DNA from: Todiramphus chloris collaris
Lineage: Eukaryota; Chordata; Aves; Coraciiformes; Alcedinidae
Assembly: GCA_025345505.1 (NCBI GenBank)
Contig: JANVCC010000040.1
Location: forward strand, 12,740,023-12,804,022
Direction: 5' to 3'
Length of the DNA stretch: 64,000 bases
A model generated the notes under the pieces. The model saw only the letters and a list, made by a program, of their open reading frames with translations. It had not been told where the DNA came from and did no database searches. This document shows positions 50,101 to 63,513 of this stretch, piece by piece (position 1 is the stretch's first letter; every line of letters starts with the position of its first letter). The translations under genes and the position numbers were made by a program.

Positions 50101-53100
50101 GCGGAGAAAGACCTGAGTCCCATTCTGAACTTGGAACTAAGGAATACACTCCAGCCATAATTTATTCAACAGTGCTAAGGGCTAATGCCCTCACAGAGGT
50201 CCAATAACAGTTACCCTAATGATGGGCATTAAGTATATAAAAAATAAATACTAAAATATCAGTGCAAATTGTGGCTTGCCAAAATTAGAACAGCAAGTAC
50301 TTTTAAGGCACCTGGAAATCAGACATTACCATGTCAGTTATTTCTCCTCCCCAGGGCATAATCTGCTTTAGAATTATTGGTGATACTGAAACTGTGGGAA
50401 TCAAAAAACCAAGTTTTACTTGTTACAGAAGGAATTATGCAAATAATCATCCATATCAATGGATTATAGTCTGTCATCAAGAGAAACAGTCTTCTGATAA
50501 AAAATGTCATTTTTTTAAAAATGCAAAGTTTAAGAATAACCAAGATATCTACAAAGATCAGATCTTTATCATAGCTACAAAAAAAAAATAACTCCCATAC
50601 CTCTAAGTTACATGAAGCCTATCTAGCACGAAGGAGAAGACAAGTATTATCAAGCTAAATGAAGAACAGAGACATGAATCTGTAAATTGCCCCTACAGTC
50701 AAAGCAGAAAGTGAGGCTTCTCCAGGAGGCAACTTCAAATAGGAACCTGCAAAATGTAACCATTCTGAACCACTGCAGAGAATATCCATAATCTCCAACA
50801 ACTACAGAAGGTACCTACACAGCTACTAGTTTGAGATAAGAAAGTCAACCTCAAAGACATTCTGAGATTATAAACCCTGGTGTTTTGTTGGACTTTACTG
50901 GTTGCACTCTACTGTCAGGACGATTCATTCCACTGCATTTAGTGACATTTGTCACATGAGGGACTGTGATCTGGCTGCAGGTGCTCTGTATTTTAGATTG
51001 GTGATGTAAATCAAGATAAATCCTGCATTAACTGAACCTTCCCCAACCCCAAAGATACTGCGTTTTAATTTAGATGGGAACAACTCTACCCAGTCTATAA
51101 TACGTAGGCTACCTTAGAATTCCCTAAACAGGAGCAGAATATTAATTTACAGGGACTCCAGATAAATCCTTGAAGTCTACTGTGTAAATAACCCTTATTG
51201 TGAAAATCCTTATATTGTAACACGTTGTTTAAAAAACAGAACTGATATTTTGTCTGATGGACTGCAATGGATCCTCAGGAAATAACAGGTATCTTGTAAA
51301 GACTCTTTATATATAATTATGTGACAACTAGTGAATCGATGTAAAAATCAAAATGGATACACATAAAATATCATCAATCTACAATTATGTAGGCAATTTC
51401 AGTATTCAATTCTAGAACACCTGTCAGTAATTATGGAGTATTTCTCTGCTCACAGTAAGTAGCAGGAAATTCTTAATATCTCCAACCATTTCCAAGAACA
51501 TTCTCTTTGGACCAGATGCTTTATTTATAATTCAGGCAAAACTTCCCAGCAAGGAGTACAAGATATCAAGACTTCTAGATGATGTGTACTTCATGAAATA
51601 AAAAACGTTTCCCTCCAATCTTAATTCTGCAAGCAAAGCCACATGGATGGGACATTTATTAGGCAGTAACCCTGTATGACACTTGCTCACTAGCTTGGTA
51701 CTTTGGAATGTATACTGGAGCACCTGTAACTTTTAGATCAGTGACTGGTGTAAATAAGGACCCCTAAACTGAACAGTACAGACAATTAGTATGTGCAGGC
51801 CAGTTCCTAGCTACTCCTCCTCCATACCACTCTCTTTTTCCAGGCAATAAATACAAGCCTGGAAGGAAAGTAGTAGTCTCAAGATTATGCACCTCCAGAA
51901 GTTGGAAAGATTAGTCACAGATTTCTATAAATACTCTGCTCTCCAAATAAACAGCAGAAAAGACTGCAAGATATGACACACTGCAAGAAAGTAAGTTAAG
52001 AGGACAGCTAACTCAATACAGTCATCCCCTTCTCAAGTACACAAACGCTACAAACAACAACTGACAAGAAATTACCTGTCAAATCACGGAAAGGACTATG
52101 TATGCCAAAAGAAATAAAAGGCTGAAATACCAGAGCAGTTTAACAGGAGCCCTCCACAATTGGGAACTAAATGTTGTTTGGCACTCTTCTGCAGGTACTC
52201 TTCTATGTGGCACTCTTACCAGACACAAATAACAATTAGGGGACTATTTCTGCCCTATTTAAGGTATACAGAACACAGTGACTGTCACTTTTCATTAATG
52301 AGAACTTCACAGCAATCATTGTGGTCGTGTACTTCAACAGAAATACCTTAGCATAATTTAAAGTTGTGATAGGACTTTAGTGAGCTTTTTAAGGATCTTC
52401 CAGGCTAGCCACAGAACCCTACAGAAACCCCAAAGAAAAGTTTTTAGAGGACAGTAGAAGTGTAAAAAAACCATAAATCTATAACAAGAGGAATACAGCG
52501 TGAACAAGGGAATCACTACATAAAACTAATTATATATAATGCTATCACAAGTATCTTATTCCTTTAAATATATCATGTTGGAATACAATGACAATGATGG
52601 CATGCTACCATTGAGCCCAGGAATTGAAGAATGTTGAGCACATTTCAGACAAGGGAAGCAAGCAGTGATAGAAAAAGTCCAGCTGACTAAAACATAAGAG
52701 CACATAATCTTTACTGGTGCTACAAACAAGGGATTATATTGGCTTTAAAAAAAAAAAATTTTTTTTTTATTAGAAACATGATACTTGAGAGGTTTATAAA
52801 TTCATGCTTTTATTTGCATGAGATTGAAAACCAGCATTACTGTTTTCAGGCCAAATTAGTAGTAAAACGCTTTTTAAATAGCACACAGTATTTTTCAGTG
52901 GGTTTGTTTGGGTTATGTTTGTTTGTTTATTTGTTCTTACTGCTATTTCACAGCATAAAAATTGCTCAAACAGCAATATTCACAGGGAAGGTGTAAGTAT
53001 TTGCATGCCCTAAGCTGAATGAAAAGTATAAAAAGTATACAGTTACATAACAATTACTATATGTAAGCGATACCAAAATTCTTTGGTGGTTACTTGTTGC

Positions 53101-55230
53101 ACAATAGCCCATGTGACCATTTCAGTCCCAGTGTCTTCACCACTTGCCCTGTCATACATCGCTTTCTAAATATTTATTTATATGACTTCAAATAGTACTG
53201 TGACTAATGTTACACTATCCTTGACTTTTCCATGCTTTACAAAGACTTTCTGTTCCTCCTGCATTTCAAAATACTACATGATTCCCTGCATACCACATAC
53301 AGAGAAGAAAGAGAAACTAAAAACACCTCCAGAAAAGTTATGACCTCATATTTCTAAGTTTTACAGAAATATTTAGACAATTTGTTAAAGACTACCTTCT
53401 CCAAAGAAACATTCCTCCAGTATTCTTTTCTTTGAGAAAGAAGAGAAGACATCATGGGAAAAATAAGTGATTTTCTCTAAAATATTAATTAACATTTGTA
53501 GGTAAATAAAGCTGCAAGTCCACATTTGAGTCATTTGCAAGAGCTCTGTTACCGACGTTCGTGTTACTCACATAGGCAGTATTACATGAATCCAAACAAT
53601 TTTCGTTGTGCGCTCTGTTCACTTCAGATAAACATTCCTGCATTTAGAAAAAAGTCACTACACCTGTTGGGCAAGAAAACACAGACTTCCTTGTAAGCAT
53701 CTGCTACCTTGTGTTAAGCTTTGCAAACCAAGCCTGGCTGAAACCACTAAGTTATTTTCCATATACTGATCCTGTCCCGTATTTCACACAGAAAACAGCA
53801 ACTAGGCCAACCTCCGAGCAGAACACTTGTTAAAAACCAAACCCCACCCACAGCCCCCCCATACTAAGTATGAATTGTGTTCACCTTTCACTGCTTTGCC
53901 CTTTCACAGATGTGAAGCTCAGTCCAGGGACAAGTTACACACCTTCAAGAACAGCTGCTAACCAAACAAACTGAATACTTAGAAGGAAAAATATATTTCT
54001 GATGTTTTGTTTTTCCCTCTGCAATAGCAGTTATGGAATTCCCTAAGTGTTATATTATACCAGAGGGATCAGAGAAAATGACTATTGAGCAATCTCATAG
54101 ATGGGGAAGTGATCGTGTGTTTTATGGTTTTGATAGCTTAAAAAAATAATTTAGCTCAATCGTACAGACCCTTGTATTAAGAACAAATAAAACTATCTGG
54201 TTTTCTGTCATTAAAAACAATTTACTGGTAAAGACAATTTCTTCATCACAGCTCCAAGGATGGGTAGAAAAAAAAAGAATACTGGCAAATTATGGGCAGA
54301 GTGCTAACAATCATGGGATTTTATTTTTTTTTTTTAATGGTTAAATGGCTAATAGGGAAGGGAATTTTATCAGAAATATTTTCCTTAAGGTTCTGTTCTT
54401 TTAGTCAACATAACATAAAGTAGTAACATTTATGGTTTTGCTCTATCAAAAATATAATTCTTTGATTCCTCACCTTAAAATGGGTTATATTTCTGTGGAT
54501 GAAATACTTGAATATATTTAGTATCAATATACATTGTCTTTTAATGGCCTGAACATGTGTTTGGGGGGGTGTGTGTGTGTAGGGGAATTTATCTCCCTTT
54601 AATTTTATTACTCTCTAGTTCCTCTCACCTCAAAACCCTGTTGATGGGAGAACTGTGAAGCTTTTTAAAGCTGAGGGGAGAAACCAGAAAACCACCTGGT
54701 GATTTAAGAGCAGTCAAGTCTTCATACTAATGACAACAAGTATTCAGACCCTAAAATACAACTTCTCACTGCAAGGTCAATTTTTCTTTTTTTCTGCCTC
54801 TGTCAGAACATGGATTTCTCTAGCTCACTTGTTTCACTTCATAGTACAACTTTTATTTGCCATTCAGCATTCATTTCAATGGCATCTTAAGCAGAGATAA
54901 GCACTGATAAAGCCTTTTCTCAGTTCTTTCAAAATAACATTCAGAACTGCAAAGAATTTAAATAAACAGTGGGACTTGATACAGGATTTCCCTTTACATG
55001 TCTGATGCATACATGCAGACATACACTAGCAAGAAATACAAGATGTGTGATTATTTTATTAGCTATCTCTCTCACTCTCCAAGTGTCCCAGTGATGCATT
55101 CCCTAGCCTTAGGAATAAAGGGAAATTAAGAATATGACATGCTTGTCAACTTGCATTTTACTCTATATAGGAAAAAACCAATTTACAGAAAATACTGTTT
55201 TCTTTGAGTTCAGTTAATCTTAATCCAGTG
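47141..55230. other. Unique DNA, no gene seen
   Basis: It holds a T15 run at 47332-47346 and otherwise ordinary AT-rich sequence. The 168-codon plus-strand frame at 49174-49680 is the longest in the window. Its N-terminal part is hydrophobic (Phe/Ile-rich) and its middle is Gln/His-rich, but I recognise no domain. There is no good Kozak or splice context, so I do not call it a gene. A G7-(GT)n patch lies at 54563-54580. Confidence 0.5.
54563..54580. repeat. G7 plus (GT)n patch
   Basis: Seven G followed by about six GT units. Simple repeat. Confidence 0.75.
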
Positions 55231-55292
55231 GAATGACAGAATTGTTACACTGTAAAAGGTCTTTAAGATCATCAAGTACAACTGTTAACAGC
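55231..55292 (-). mobile_element. CR1 LINE tail, about 60 bases
   Basis: The plus strand reads GAATGACAGAATTGTTACAC then AAGGTCTTTAAGATCATCAAG and ACAACTGTTAAC. This matches the reverse complement of the last 60 bases of a CR1 3' end, with several substitutions. It is a minimal minus-strand insertion, old and severely 5'-truncated. Confidence 0.7.
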
Positions 55293-58200
55293 AGTTTAAC
55301 TGTCTGGAATTACTCATCTAAGGAATAAAATCAGCAGGCACTGACCTACCATATGAACGGTCAATGCATACAAGAACAAAAACCCAGTACAACTTGTACT
55401 CCCACAACCCTCACATCTTTCTAAAACAAATCACTTCCAACATTCCACATCAGTCCAACAGCTTCTGGTTGAAAGAAAATAGGTCTCTCTTCCTCCTCAC
55501 AAACTCTTCCATTCGTAATTTCTTGACATTAAATATAAATAGCCCAGGTTTTTGGGTGGTTTTGACTTCAGTGCCAGTTTTACAGATCTGTCTGGAGGCT
55601 TTTCTGGGTGAGAAATGGCAAATCAGCAACTAAGTAGGAATAGACCTTTTCCTTTGTTTCCCATCCTCACATGTCCAATATAATCTTCAAATTCCTAACA
55701 CTTTGTACTGAAACAAACAGAGGATGTGATCTTCTGAAATTTTTGTCCAACACGTGTTCAGAGGCCTGTGTACCGAGATAATCTGCGATGGGAAAAACAA
55801 ACTAACTTGTGAAACACTCTATAGTTTTTCTTGATAAAGGAAAAGAAAATTCTGGAACTTCTAGACCATATGGCATGAAACTGCCAGGAATTAGTTCAGG
55901 ATGCCTCTTTTCTTGCTTAATTATTTTAAAATAAGTTATAAATTTAAAAAAAAAAAAAAATCCTAAACTGAGAGCACAGCTGTCTCTAGTATTTGTCCTT
56001 TGTGTACTCCACCTTTCATTGAAAGACATTTCTCTGTATCTCTACTGAGGTGACAATCTACGCTATCAGATCAATATTATTCCCACATCCCTACTACAAA
56101 CACAGTCTTTTGCATTTTATAACCCAAGCCCTACTATGTCACTAAAAATGAGCTTTATTACAGCTATATATTCACATAACTTCAACCTATGTACTGAACA
56201 AACTTTAAGAGAACAAAACCCCTTTCTGAACTCCAAGAACACAAAACCCTACTGGATTACTAAAGATCACAATCTAAAGAAGGATCAAGACTCTGCATAC
56301 AAGTGTCATACCCAACTGTGATATTCTTTTGGGTTTCAAGAGCTTTTTTCTCTTTCTGCTCACCACTTCATTCTCTGTATTAGAAAGGGGTTTCTCATAT
56401 TTCCAGTGGAAACTACCATTAACTGGTAGCCCTAAGAAGAATCCCTAAGATACCAGACATCACCAACTCTACAACTCATTTTGCAATTATTTTTTCTGAT
56501 ATTTTTCTGTCACACAACCTTCTTACTGGAAGCTTAGTCTGCCACTGCAGGTTAATATCTTCCTTCTTCAATTACTGTATCTGGTTCCTATTTATCTTTT
56601 CCTTTTATGCAAAAATGTTTTTTAAACACTGAGGAAACAGTACTAGCCAAGAAGGAAAACAGTGAACCTTTGAAGAAGAGGAGATATTTAAGATATTGAA
56701 GATAAAAATGACATGCCATTTATACAAAGCAACCTAAATCAAGGTCCATAAACCACATCAACTGCAGCATTTATTATCTTGTAGCAGATTTTTGCAGTTT
56801 TTACTCTCTTTTGTACTTGTTCGTCTCTTTACAGTCAGTGAGAATAAACTTAGAGTAGAAGATACAACTGTACCTCTAAGGTTACCTCATACATTTTTCG
56901 CTTTGTCCGTCACACTTGCTAACCAGGGATTCTTGCTAGATAGATTACAGCGTTACTGTCATGAGAAGAACAAAGCTTAACAATGTTATGTGGCACCAAC
57001 CAATGTACACACAGGTTTTACTTAAGGTTATTTTTGTTTGAACAAAATCCCATTTTAAATGGTGATTAAAAAAAATACTATAGAAACTGGGAAAGTTCAG
57101 AAACAACATTAGCTTTAAAATTATTAAGAGCAGTCATATATATACACAAAAACACAAGTTACCTCTTCTTTAATTCTTACTGGACAAAAACATCCAATAC
57201 AGTATTAGATGTGAAAGTAGTTATTTTCAGAATCAGAGGAAAACCTTCTATGTAGAGATAAAACATCAAAACCTTCTGAGTCACAGTCCCTGGTATCTAG
57301 GTAACAACAGACTCTGGCATCTGCCTTTCCTTATTTATTTGCATGATTAACAAATAGATATGCGAGTGCTTTAATCCCTGAGACATCTACCCACCTACCA
57401 CTACTAATTGACTGATTTTCTGCAGCCCACACAGGATATGAATCTGATGATAAACAGTGATAACAAGTAACACATTCGGAGAACTGGTAAAATCCTCAAT
57501 ATGTAATATAACCAGGATTATGAACTGGAAACTCACTGGGTTATCACCTTGTAAGTAATCATTCAAAAACTTTCTAAGACATTAATGCTGCTTCTCTTTT
57601 GATTGAAGTCATACTTTGCTATTGTTCTAGAGGTAGCATTTGCCTTCTCTGAAGGACATTCACTCCAGGTCATATATTTACTAGTTTCCAGACACTCTGA
57701 TCCACTTATCTGCTTGTGCCTACCAAATTTTATATTACCATTTTCAATTCCCTTCAGGCATCGAAATCTGAAGACTATCAGTACCTAACACATCTTCTCA
57801 GATGCTTTAAACACATAAACCCACACAAAGAAAATGGGACATGTCATGTCTAAGATGTGGAATTTTTCCAGTATCCAGAACCCACCTGATAGTCTTTATT
57901 TAGTAGTTTTCATTTATCTGTTTAACCTCTGAGTAAAACAACTGATACAACTACATGTGGGGTTTTTTTTCCCCCCATGAGACTCCACCAAACAACTGCA
58001 GCATTTTAGGTGATTGGTCTTTTTCTCCAAAGACCTGGGAATATGAAACTGTATTTCTATAGCCTCCAGCATGTAGTGTCCAGTGTAAATGGCTGTTTGC
58101 TTTTACTACAAGGAAAACCATGTGAGAAAGACTTCAAATATGTAAATTAAACTTAGCAGATCTAGCTAGAGATATCAGAAACCATGCATTATCACCCACT

Positions 58201-58904
58201 GCCTGCAGTAACTTTATTTACCCCACTCTACAGACAAAGTTGGAGTTTGCAATATTTATTGTCTAGCTAGGGAGGCAGAGCCCATACAGATTCCTGAACT
58301 TACGACAAAATATTACTCTGCTTTCCTGTTCAAAATAATCACTCTATCAGCATTTATTTCTTTTTGTTATAGTTTTAAATTAGAAACTCAAAAGACTCCA
58401 CTGAAAAGTTAAAAAGGTTATAATTGCCTCTAAAGGGGATTAATCTTCCCCTCCCACTCATCAGACAACCCCTGCCTGCTTTCATGACCATTATGCAACA
58501 GAGGTTCAAAGCAGACTGGCACTAAACAAGACTGTTTATTCTGCTTTCTTGCTTTAACTTCTGTATTATTCCTACTCAGTGTCCCTTACCTATTCAAAAA
58601 TGCAATCACCAAATCATGGTAAACAACTCATATATATGTCTTGTGTCCTGATTTCTCCTTCATCCCTTTGTACAATTGCAACAGGGTGTTTTCTTGTGAG
58701 TCCCAGCTCCACATAGCAACATCACTGTTTCAGTCGGTACACAGCAGTGTGAGATCTAGCTTGTTCTACGAGTGAATCAACCTACTCATTCTCGACCACC
58801 TGTAGGTATACATTCCTCTAGCAATCATTTTCTTACGGCAACTTTATATAGTCTCTACCTCGGCTTATTTTGGAAATCTCATAATGGTTGTAGTAAATGC
58901 AGTG
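55293..58904. other. Unique DNA downstream of minus-strand gene candidate
   Basis: No gene or transposon is recognised. An A15 run lies at 55946-55960. If the terminal exon at 58.99-59.21 kb is real, this stretch is the 3' flank of that gene. Confidence 0.5.
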
Positions 58905-58925
58905 ATCACCTGTTTTAACTGTGAG

Positions 58926-58931
58926 TTTATT
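58926..58931 (-). terminator. Candidate polyadenylation signal AATAAA
   Basis: AATAAA on the minus strand (within CAATACAATAAACTC), about 65 bases past the TGA of the candidate terminal exon. It would end a very short 3' untranslated region near 58905. AATAAA is common in AT-rich DNA, so its weight comes only from its position. Confidence 0.35.
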
Positions 58932-58993
58932 GTATTGAAGGTGACAATTCCTCTCTAGACACCAAATTTAAAAAGGTACTTGAATGGAACTGA

Positions 58994-59212
58994 TCACATC
59001 TCCAGTTTGTAATCCAGGTTAAAGATGGTGATGTCTCCCTGATCAGATTCTGATCCTTGCAGTCCCTCAATATTGGATTCCTTGTACGGACTAACATAGA
59101 TTTCTTTCCTAAACAAATAGCTGTAATCCTGTAAGGGCTGATTTATCACTTTGTGTTCACTGCCCTGTAATTTCTCACCCTGAACTTTCCCATCTGAACT
59201 TCCTTTTGTCTG
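58994..59212 (-). CDS. Candidate 3' terminal coding exon, unknown protein
   Basis: On the minus strand an acceptor TGTCTCTCTTACAG (ending at 59213) opens, in phase 0, a frame of 72 codons closed by TGA at 58994-58996. The peptide starts QTKGSSDGKVQGEK, is hydrophilic in its first half, and ends with a Tyr- and acid-containing tail (GDITIFNLDYKLEM). It has no membrane segment, so it resembles a cytoplasmic or disordered C terminus. The frame continues upstream to an ATG at 59234-59236 inside the presumed intron, but the splice start is preferred. A nearby AATAAA supports a gene end. The phase-0 start fits the candidate exon at 61637-61670. I do not recognise the family, and many random frames of this length occur in the window, so this is a candidate only. 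Confidence 0.35.
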   Translation of the reverse strand, partial: QTKGSSDGKVQGEKLQGSEHKVINQPLQDYSYLFRKEIYVSPYKESNIEGLQGSESDQGDITIFNLDYKLEM

Positions 59213-61636
59213 CTGTAAGAGAGACATCGAACTCACATGCTTTTTATAGTAAGAAACAAGATAAATTTTTTAGATTGTCCTCCAGATTATCAACATCCCC
59301 AATGCAAGTATTCATAAGCCTCTTAAGTCACCACAATATCTACTGATGCTTCGTATAGACAGAAGCAGAATAGAATTGGAAACACTGGTTTTAGGTTTAA
59401 CCAATGGGCATGGCAGGATTAAGTGTACAAAGGCAAAATACATATTCTTTTGCACAGCACTTTTCTATGGGACATTCAGCTAGGGTATCTGAAAAACTTC
59501 CACAGCACTAGTACATAGATTTTACCCTGCCTATTTCGGATGCCTCTCTTTAGGGTGAAAACAATGGAGAATTTCCCTTTGCTAGGACTTCTGTCATAGC
59601 AAGATGATTACACCTTACCTGGAGCTTACTTGTGAACAACGAATCATGGGGTTTGAGAAAACATTATGAAATGTCACACATCCTCATGCCAAATCTTACA
59701 ACAAAGCAAAATATAAAACCAAACAAAAAAACTCCACCAAACAAACATTAAAACAAACCCTAAAACCACCACCCCCCACACAGAGACCACATTTAAACAG
59801 AGATTTCCAAATAATTTTATCTATGGATAAAAGCAGAGTGTGGATTTTCAGGACAGTTCAGAATGATGAATGCATGCTGAATGGGAAACCTAAAGGTTAT
59901 CCTTTAGGGTAAATGCTAAAGTAAATTTCAAGAACAGAACCTGGATTACTTTCAAACCCATAGTACAGCACTATCAGTCATCTTAGCAAAAGCACTCAGC
60001 ACTGGCAATACAACCCACTTTACATCTTTCTGAACACTTCTTTCAGCTTCAGTAAGTGCAGATGGGATGGTTTGATTAATTGTTAAAACAGTACCCTAAA
60101 ATACTCTACACCATCAGTAAGTGTGGCCTTCTGTATTGCACACAGTGCCAATACTGCCAAGGAGCAAATCTGGACAGTAAATATGGACTGCAGAAGCAAA
60201 CCTACACTACTTCTATTATAAGCATTTTTAGACACTATTTCAGGAAAGAATCATTTATTTATTTTCCCCTTGCACTTCCATTCATGAATTCTGATGGACT
60301 TTCTGCCTCGTCTCATGTCACCATCGAATTACACAGAGGCTCCATTACATGAGATGGATTCCACTGATATTACTGACCCTACAAAGCAGGTAAAAAATAG
60401 AGAAATGCTAAATAAATCCATGTGAATCTGTAGAAACACCAATGAAAACTAAAAAATGTATCACAAGAAACTGATGTGAAGTATTTACTGCCACTCAAAT
60501 ACTGGAAGGGATTAGTTATGACTAGATGTTTTATTAGGCTAAAAATATTTTCTCCTATCTGTGAACTGCACCTGATAACATGTTATCATTTTACCTCAGG
60601 CTACAGTGGCCTTGATTTCATTATGTACTGATTTAGGTAGTTACTGTATTTCTGTTATACAAGTTGCCTAGCTGGTTCATCAATGGCTCAAACAGCCATT
60701 GGAAAATAAAAGCGACCAAGAGTGTACTACAGGATATACTCCAGTGCTCTTTAGAAGATATACATTAAGTTCAAGATGGTGTTCCATGACTCAAGAGATT
60801 TGACAGAACTTTACACATAACTACCAACTCAGTCCCACTGCCTCTACTCACATTCTCTTCTTGTAACATGACAAAGGAAGCTTCCTGTTTCTTCTTTCAA
60901 GAATTCCTTGACTATTTAAAAGAAGGAATTCACGTTACCAACTGTTGCCTAGCCCACAATGTTGCACATTCATACCCTTGGTATGTCTGGGTGATGTATT
61001 TTATTCTATAATAGCAATTTCAACTTTTCATCCGGTTTCTTTTTTCTGACCTTTACAACATAAGAGCAGAAGAGTGAAGAACAATTACACTCCACTATAT
61101 TCTGACTGCTATTTGACCTAAAGAAGGGGTGATTTGTGAATTATTTTTTTTATTATAATTACATTCTGTTATTAATTTGACAGTGTCCCTCTATGTTATC
61201 CTCTCTTCTTTGACAGTTAAAAAAGCAATACACTCCTATAAAATCTTTTAAGTTAACGTAAATTCTGGTGACTGGCTTGAATAACAGGTCCTGAAAAAGA
61301 TGATAGGAAATTAACAACTTCCAAGTGGGGAGAAGGGAAAAAAGCATACACTATGAAAATCAAGGATGTCCTACTTAAAAGTCTGAAACAGGAATTAATG
61401 TAGGAATGCATCTACTAAGTGTAGTGTGTGTATGTCCTTTCACTTATATTAGCCTTATAGCACCACATCTCCTTTACACTTCAGTAAGCACCTGAACCAC
61501 CAGCCCAGACAGTAAGCCAGCTCAGCACTTCCACAAGTTGCTCAACAGGAGAAAAAAAAAAAAAAAAAAAAAAAGAAAAAAAATTCGCACAACCTTGTTC
61601 ACACAAACTGAGTGAAACATCATGGACAACACTTAC
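59213..61636 (-). other. Presumed intron of minus-strand gene candidate
   Basis: No repeat family is recognised, apart from a C/A-rich patch at about 59740-59785 and a long A run near the right end. Frames such as 60080-60352 have no recognisable features. A donor-like CCAG|GTAAGG on the minus strand at about 59620 has only stop-containing frames behind it. Confidence 0.3.
61552..61583. repeat. A23-G-A8 homopolymer tract
   Basis: Twenty-three A, one G, eight A. It lies about 55 bases downstream (minus strand) of the candidate 34-base exon, where it reads as a long T run inside the presumed intron. Confidence 0.9.
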
Positions 61637-61670
61637 GATTTTCTCCTCACTGTTTACCAGACCACCATCC
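61637..61670 (-). CDS. Candidate 34-bp internal exon
   Basis: On the minus strand the acceptor CTGCTCTGCATATCAG is followed by 34 bases and a donor ATC|GTAAGTG. One frame is open: one leading base, then DGGLVNSEEKI, ending on a complete codon. This joins exactly in phase 0 to the candidate terminal exon at 59212. Both splice sites are close to consensus. The exon is very short, and phase agreement has roughly a one-in-three chance of arising by accident, so it depends on the terminal exon being real. Confidence 0.3.
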
Positions 61671-63468
61671 CTGATATGCAGAGCAGATTTAGTTAATCTT
61701 CCGTGCTTAGAACTCTTGTGATTTACTACCTCAAGGGTCTCATACGTCTTATGAATACTGTCTTACTACTTTCAATCCTTGATCTAAATATCTAAGTTCT
61801 GCTGCTCCTAAACTTTCTCAGCAATATGTAAACTTCTTGGAAACACAATGCAAAAGGAAAAAAAAAAACCAAAACACAAAAAACGCAAACCACACACACA
61901 CCACCACAAAATATTTCTCGCTAGATTGTAAGTGAGATTAAACACACATGAAATTTCAGTAAAAATACAACCAACCCCAGCATACTGTGTTTTAAAGATA
62001 TCAAAATCGGATTCGCATTTATGTATCCATTAAGAGTAGAAAAATATTTAGTGGCTGAACATGTCAGTACTTTATGGCTTCTGGATTCAACTCTTTAAAA
62101 TTTGTAATATCACTGAAAATATCTAATATTAGCAAGACAGGAATTGAATTTATTCTAGTACTGGCAAACAGGAAAGCTAATTAGTGGCAACAATTTACTT
62201 CAGAACAGGATTTTTCTGATTTGCTGGGTTATGACCTATAATTAAATGTATTTTGTGTGTTTCTTCCACTGAGATAATTGATATAATGCATAATGTAAGA
62301 TGCTTTAGGGCCACTTCTTTCTTAAAATGCAATTAAAATTAAACCACACTGTCAAAACCAGAATGTGTTGGACATTTTGAGGCTCCAAATTGTTATGTCA
62401 GTGTTACATGGTTAATGAAAATTAGAGAAAGAGAAGAACAAACCAATTCCTCAGAAGTGGCACAGATGACATCACACGTCTTCCTCAGAAATCCATATCC
62501 TTGTATGTCACCCAAGTGAGCCCAAGAACAGTAAGAATCATCAACTTATACAACAGCACTTTCAAAACCCACTAGTGAACTAACTTCTGTTATCCTGATC
62601 ACACCATTCTCAGGGATTTCCATTCAGTCCTGTGAAATGTTACGTTGTAAGTGAAGATGATTTGGGAACAGACGGAAATGATACACAAGATTAAATGACA
62701 AAAAAATTCTTTAGAATGATTCAATCTGTAGACTTAATTACATAATTGAGAGCAACCAAAAATTAAGTCTGTTTTAAACAACGTGCTGGCAGCACAGAAA
62801 ATGTGTTGGGTTTTTTTTAAGCATCAGAGGAAGATTGTTTTATGAAGCTACCACGGTGACAGTCTGTAAAAAAAGTCTTCTTCTCTTTTGAATCAGTATA
62901 AGCAGGTTTATGTTCTCCACAATCGGATTTATTTAAAATACTAGGCCATGTTCTGTTATTATTTAGGAATTAATCTTTCCACACATTTTGAAACCAGTTG
63001 TGAGAATTAACTCAACCTGAAATACAATGAGAAACAAAAGGACAAGTGGGAGCCAAGGGTTGAGAAAGACACCAAAATGAATGCAACTATGGAAAAAAAA
63101 AGAAATACAATTAAGATAGCAGTGTGGGATAATAGACAAATAGTACATTTTCATTCCAAGTCATTCCTTTGGTTCTTTGAGGGTACTGCAATACTGTCTA
63201 CATGCAAATACAATTTCTAAATTGAAAAACCCTGCACCTTACAGAAAAAAAAACAACTATTTGCTACATTTGGTGCAAACATTTTCAAGTCACAAAGACC
63301 ACGATAGTTAAATGATAACATGTTCTATAAGCAACACATAAATACAATTATGTTTTAACATGAAGCTATCAGATTTTCTGTTTATTTCATTATGCAGGAA
63401 GGATGAACTAAATGAATGCTTTTATTTTGACAGAGAACCTCCTCATCCTCTCTCAGCTTTCTTCTCAC
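61671..63468 (-). other. Presumed intron of minus-strand gene candidate
   Basis: No repeat is recognised besides an A/C-rich patch near 61858-61910. A third, weaker exon candidate at 62071-62112 (acceptor TATTTTCAG, poor donor AAA|GTACTG) is also phase-compatible, reading DITNFKELNPEAI, but I would not annotate it. A very good acceptor at about 63015 leads into a frame that stops after 17 codons. Confidence 0.25.
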
Positions 63469-63513
63469 TTGTAAGGATCTCTTAGCCCCCCTCTGTCAGC
63501 TTGGAAGCTCTTA
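63469..63513 (-). CDS. Candidate 45-bp internal exon
   Basis: On the minus strand a long pyrimidine run (about 20 T/C) and GATGACAG form an acceptor, followed by 45 bases and a donor ACAA|GTGAGAAG. The open frame has one leading base, then 14 codons (KSFQADRGGLRDPY), then two bases. That phase matches the one leading base of the 34-bp candidate, giving a Lys at the junction. The peptide is hydrophilic like its proposed neighbours. The pyrimidine run is partly an A-run repeat read on the other strand, which could mimic an acceptor. Confidence 0.22.

Noticed and set aside
62071..62112. Third phase-compatible minus-strand exon between the 45-bp and 34-bp candidates
   Set aside because: The acceptor is fair, but the donor (AAA|GTACTG) is poor, and phase fit alone is weak evidence. 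It is mentioned only inside the intron entry.
62963..63154. Minus-strand frame with a hydrophobic stretch and an excellent splice acceptor near 63015
   Set aside because: After the acceptor the frame stops within 17 codons, there is no clear donor, and there is no clear polyadenylation signal. The hydrophobic part is upstream of the acceptor and derives from A/T-rich DNA.
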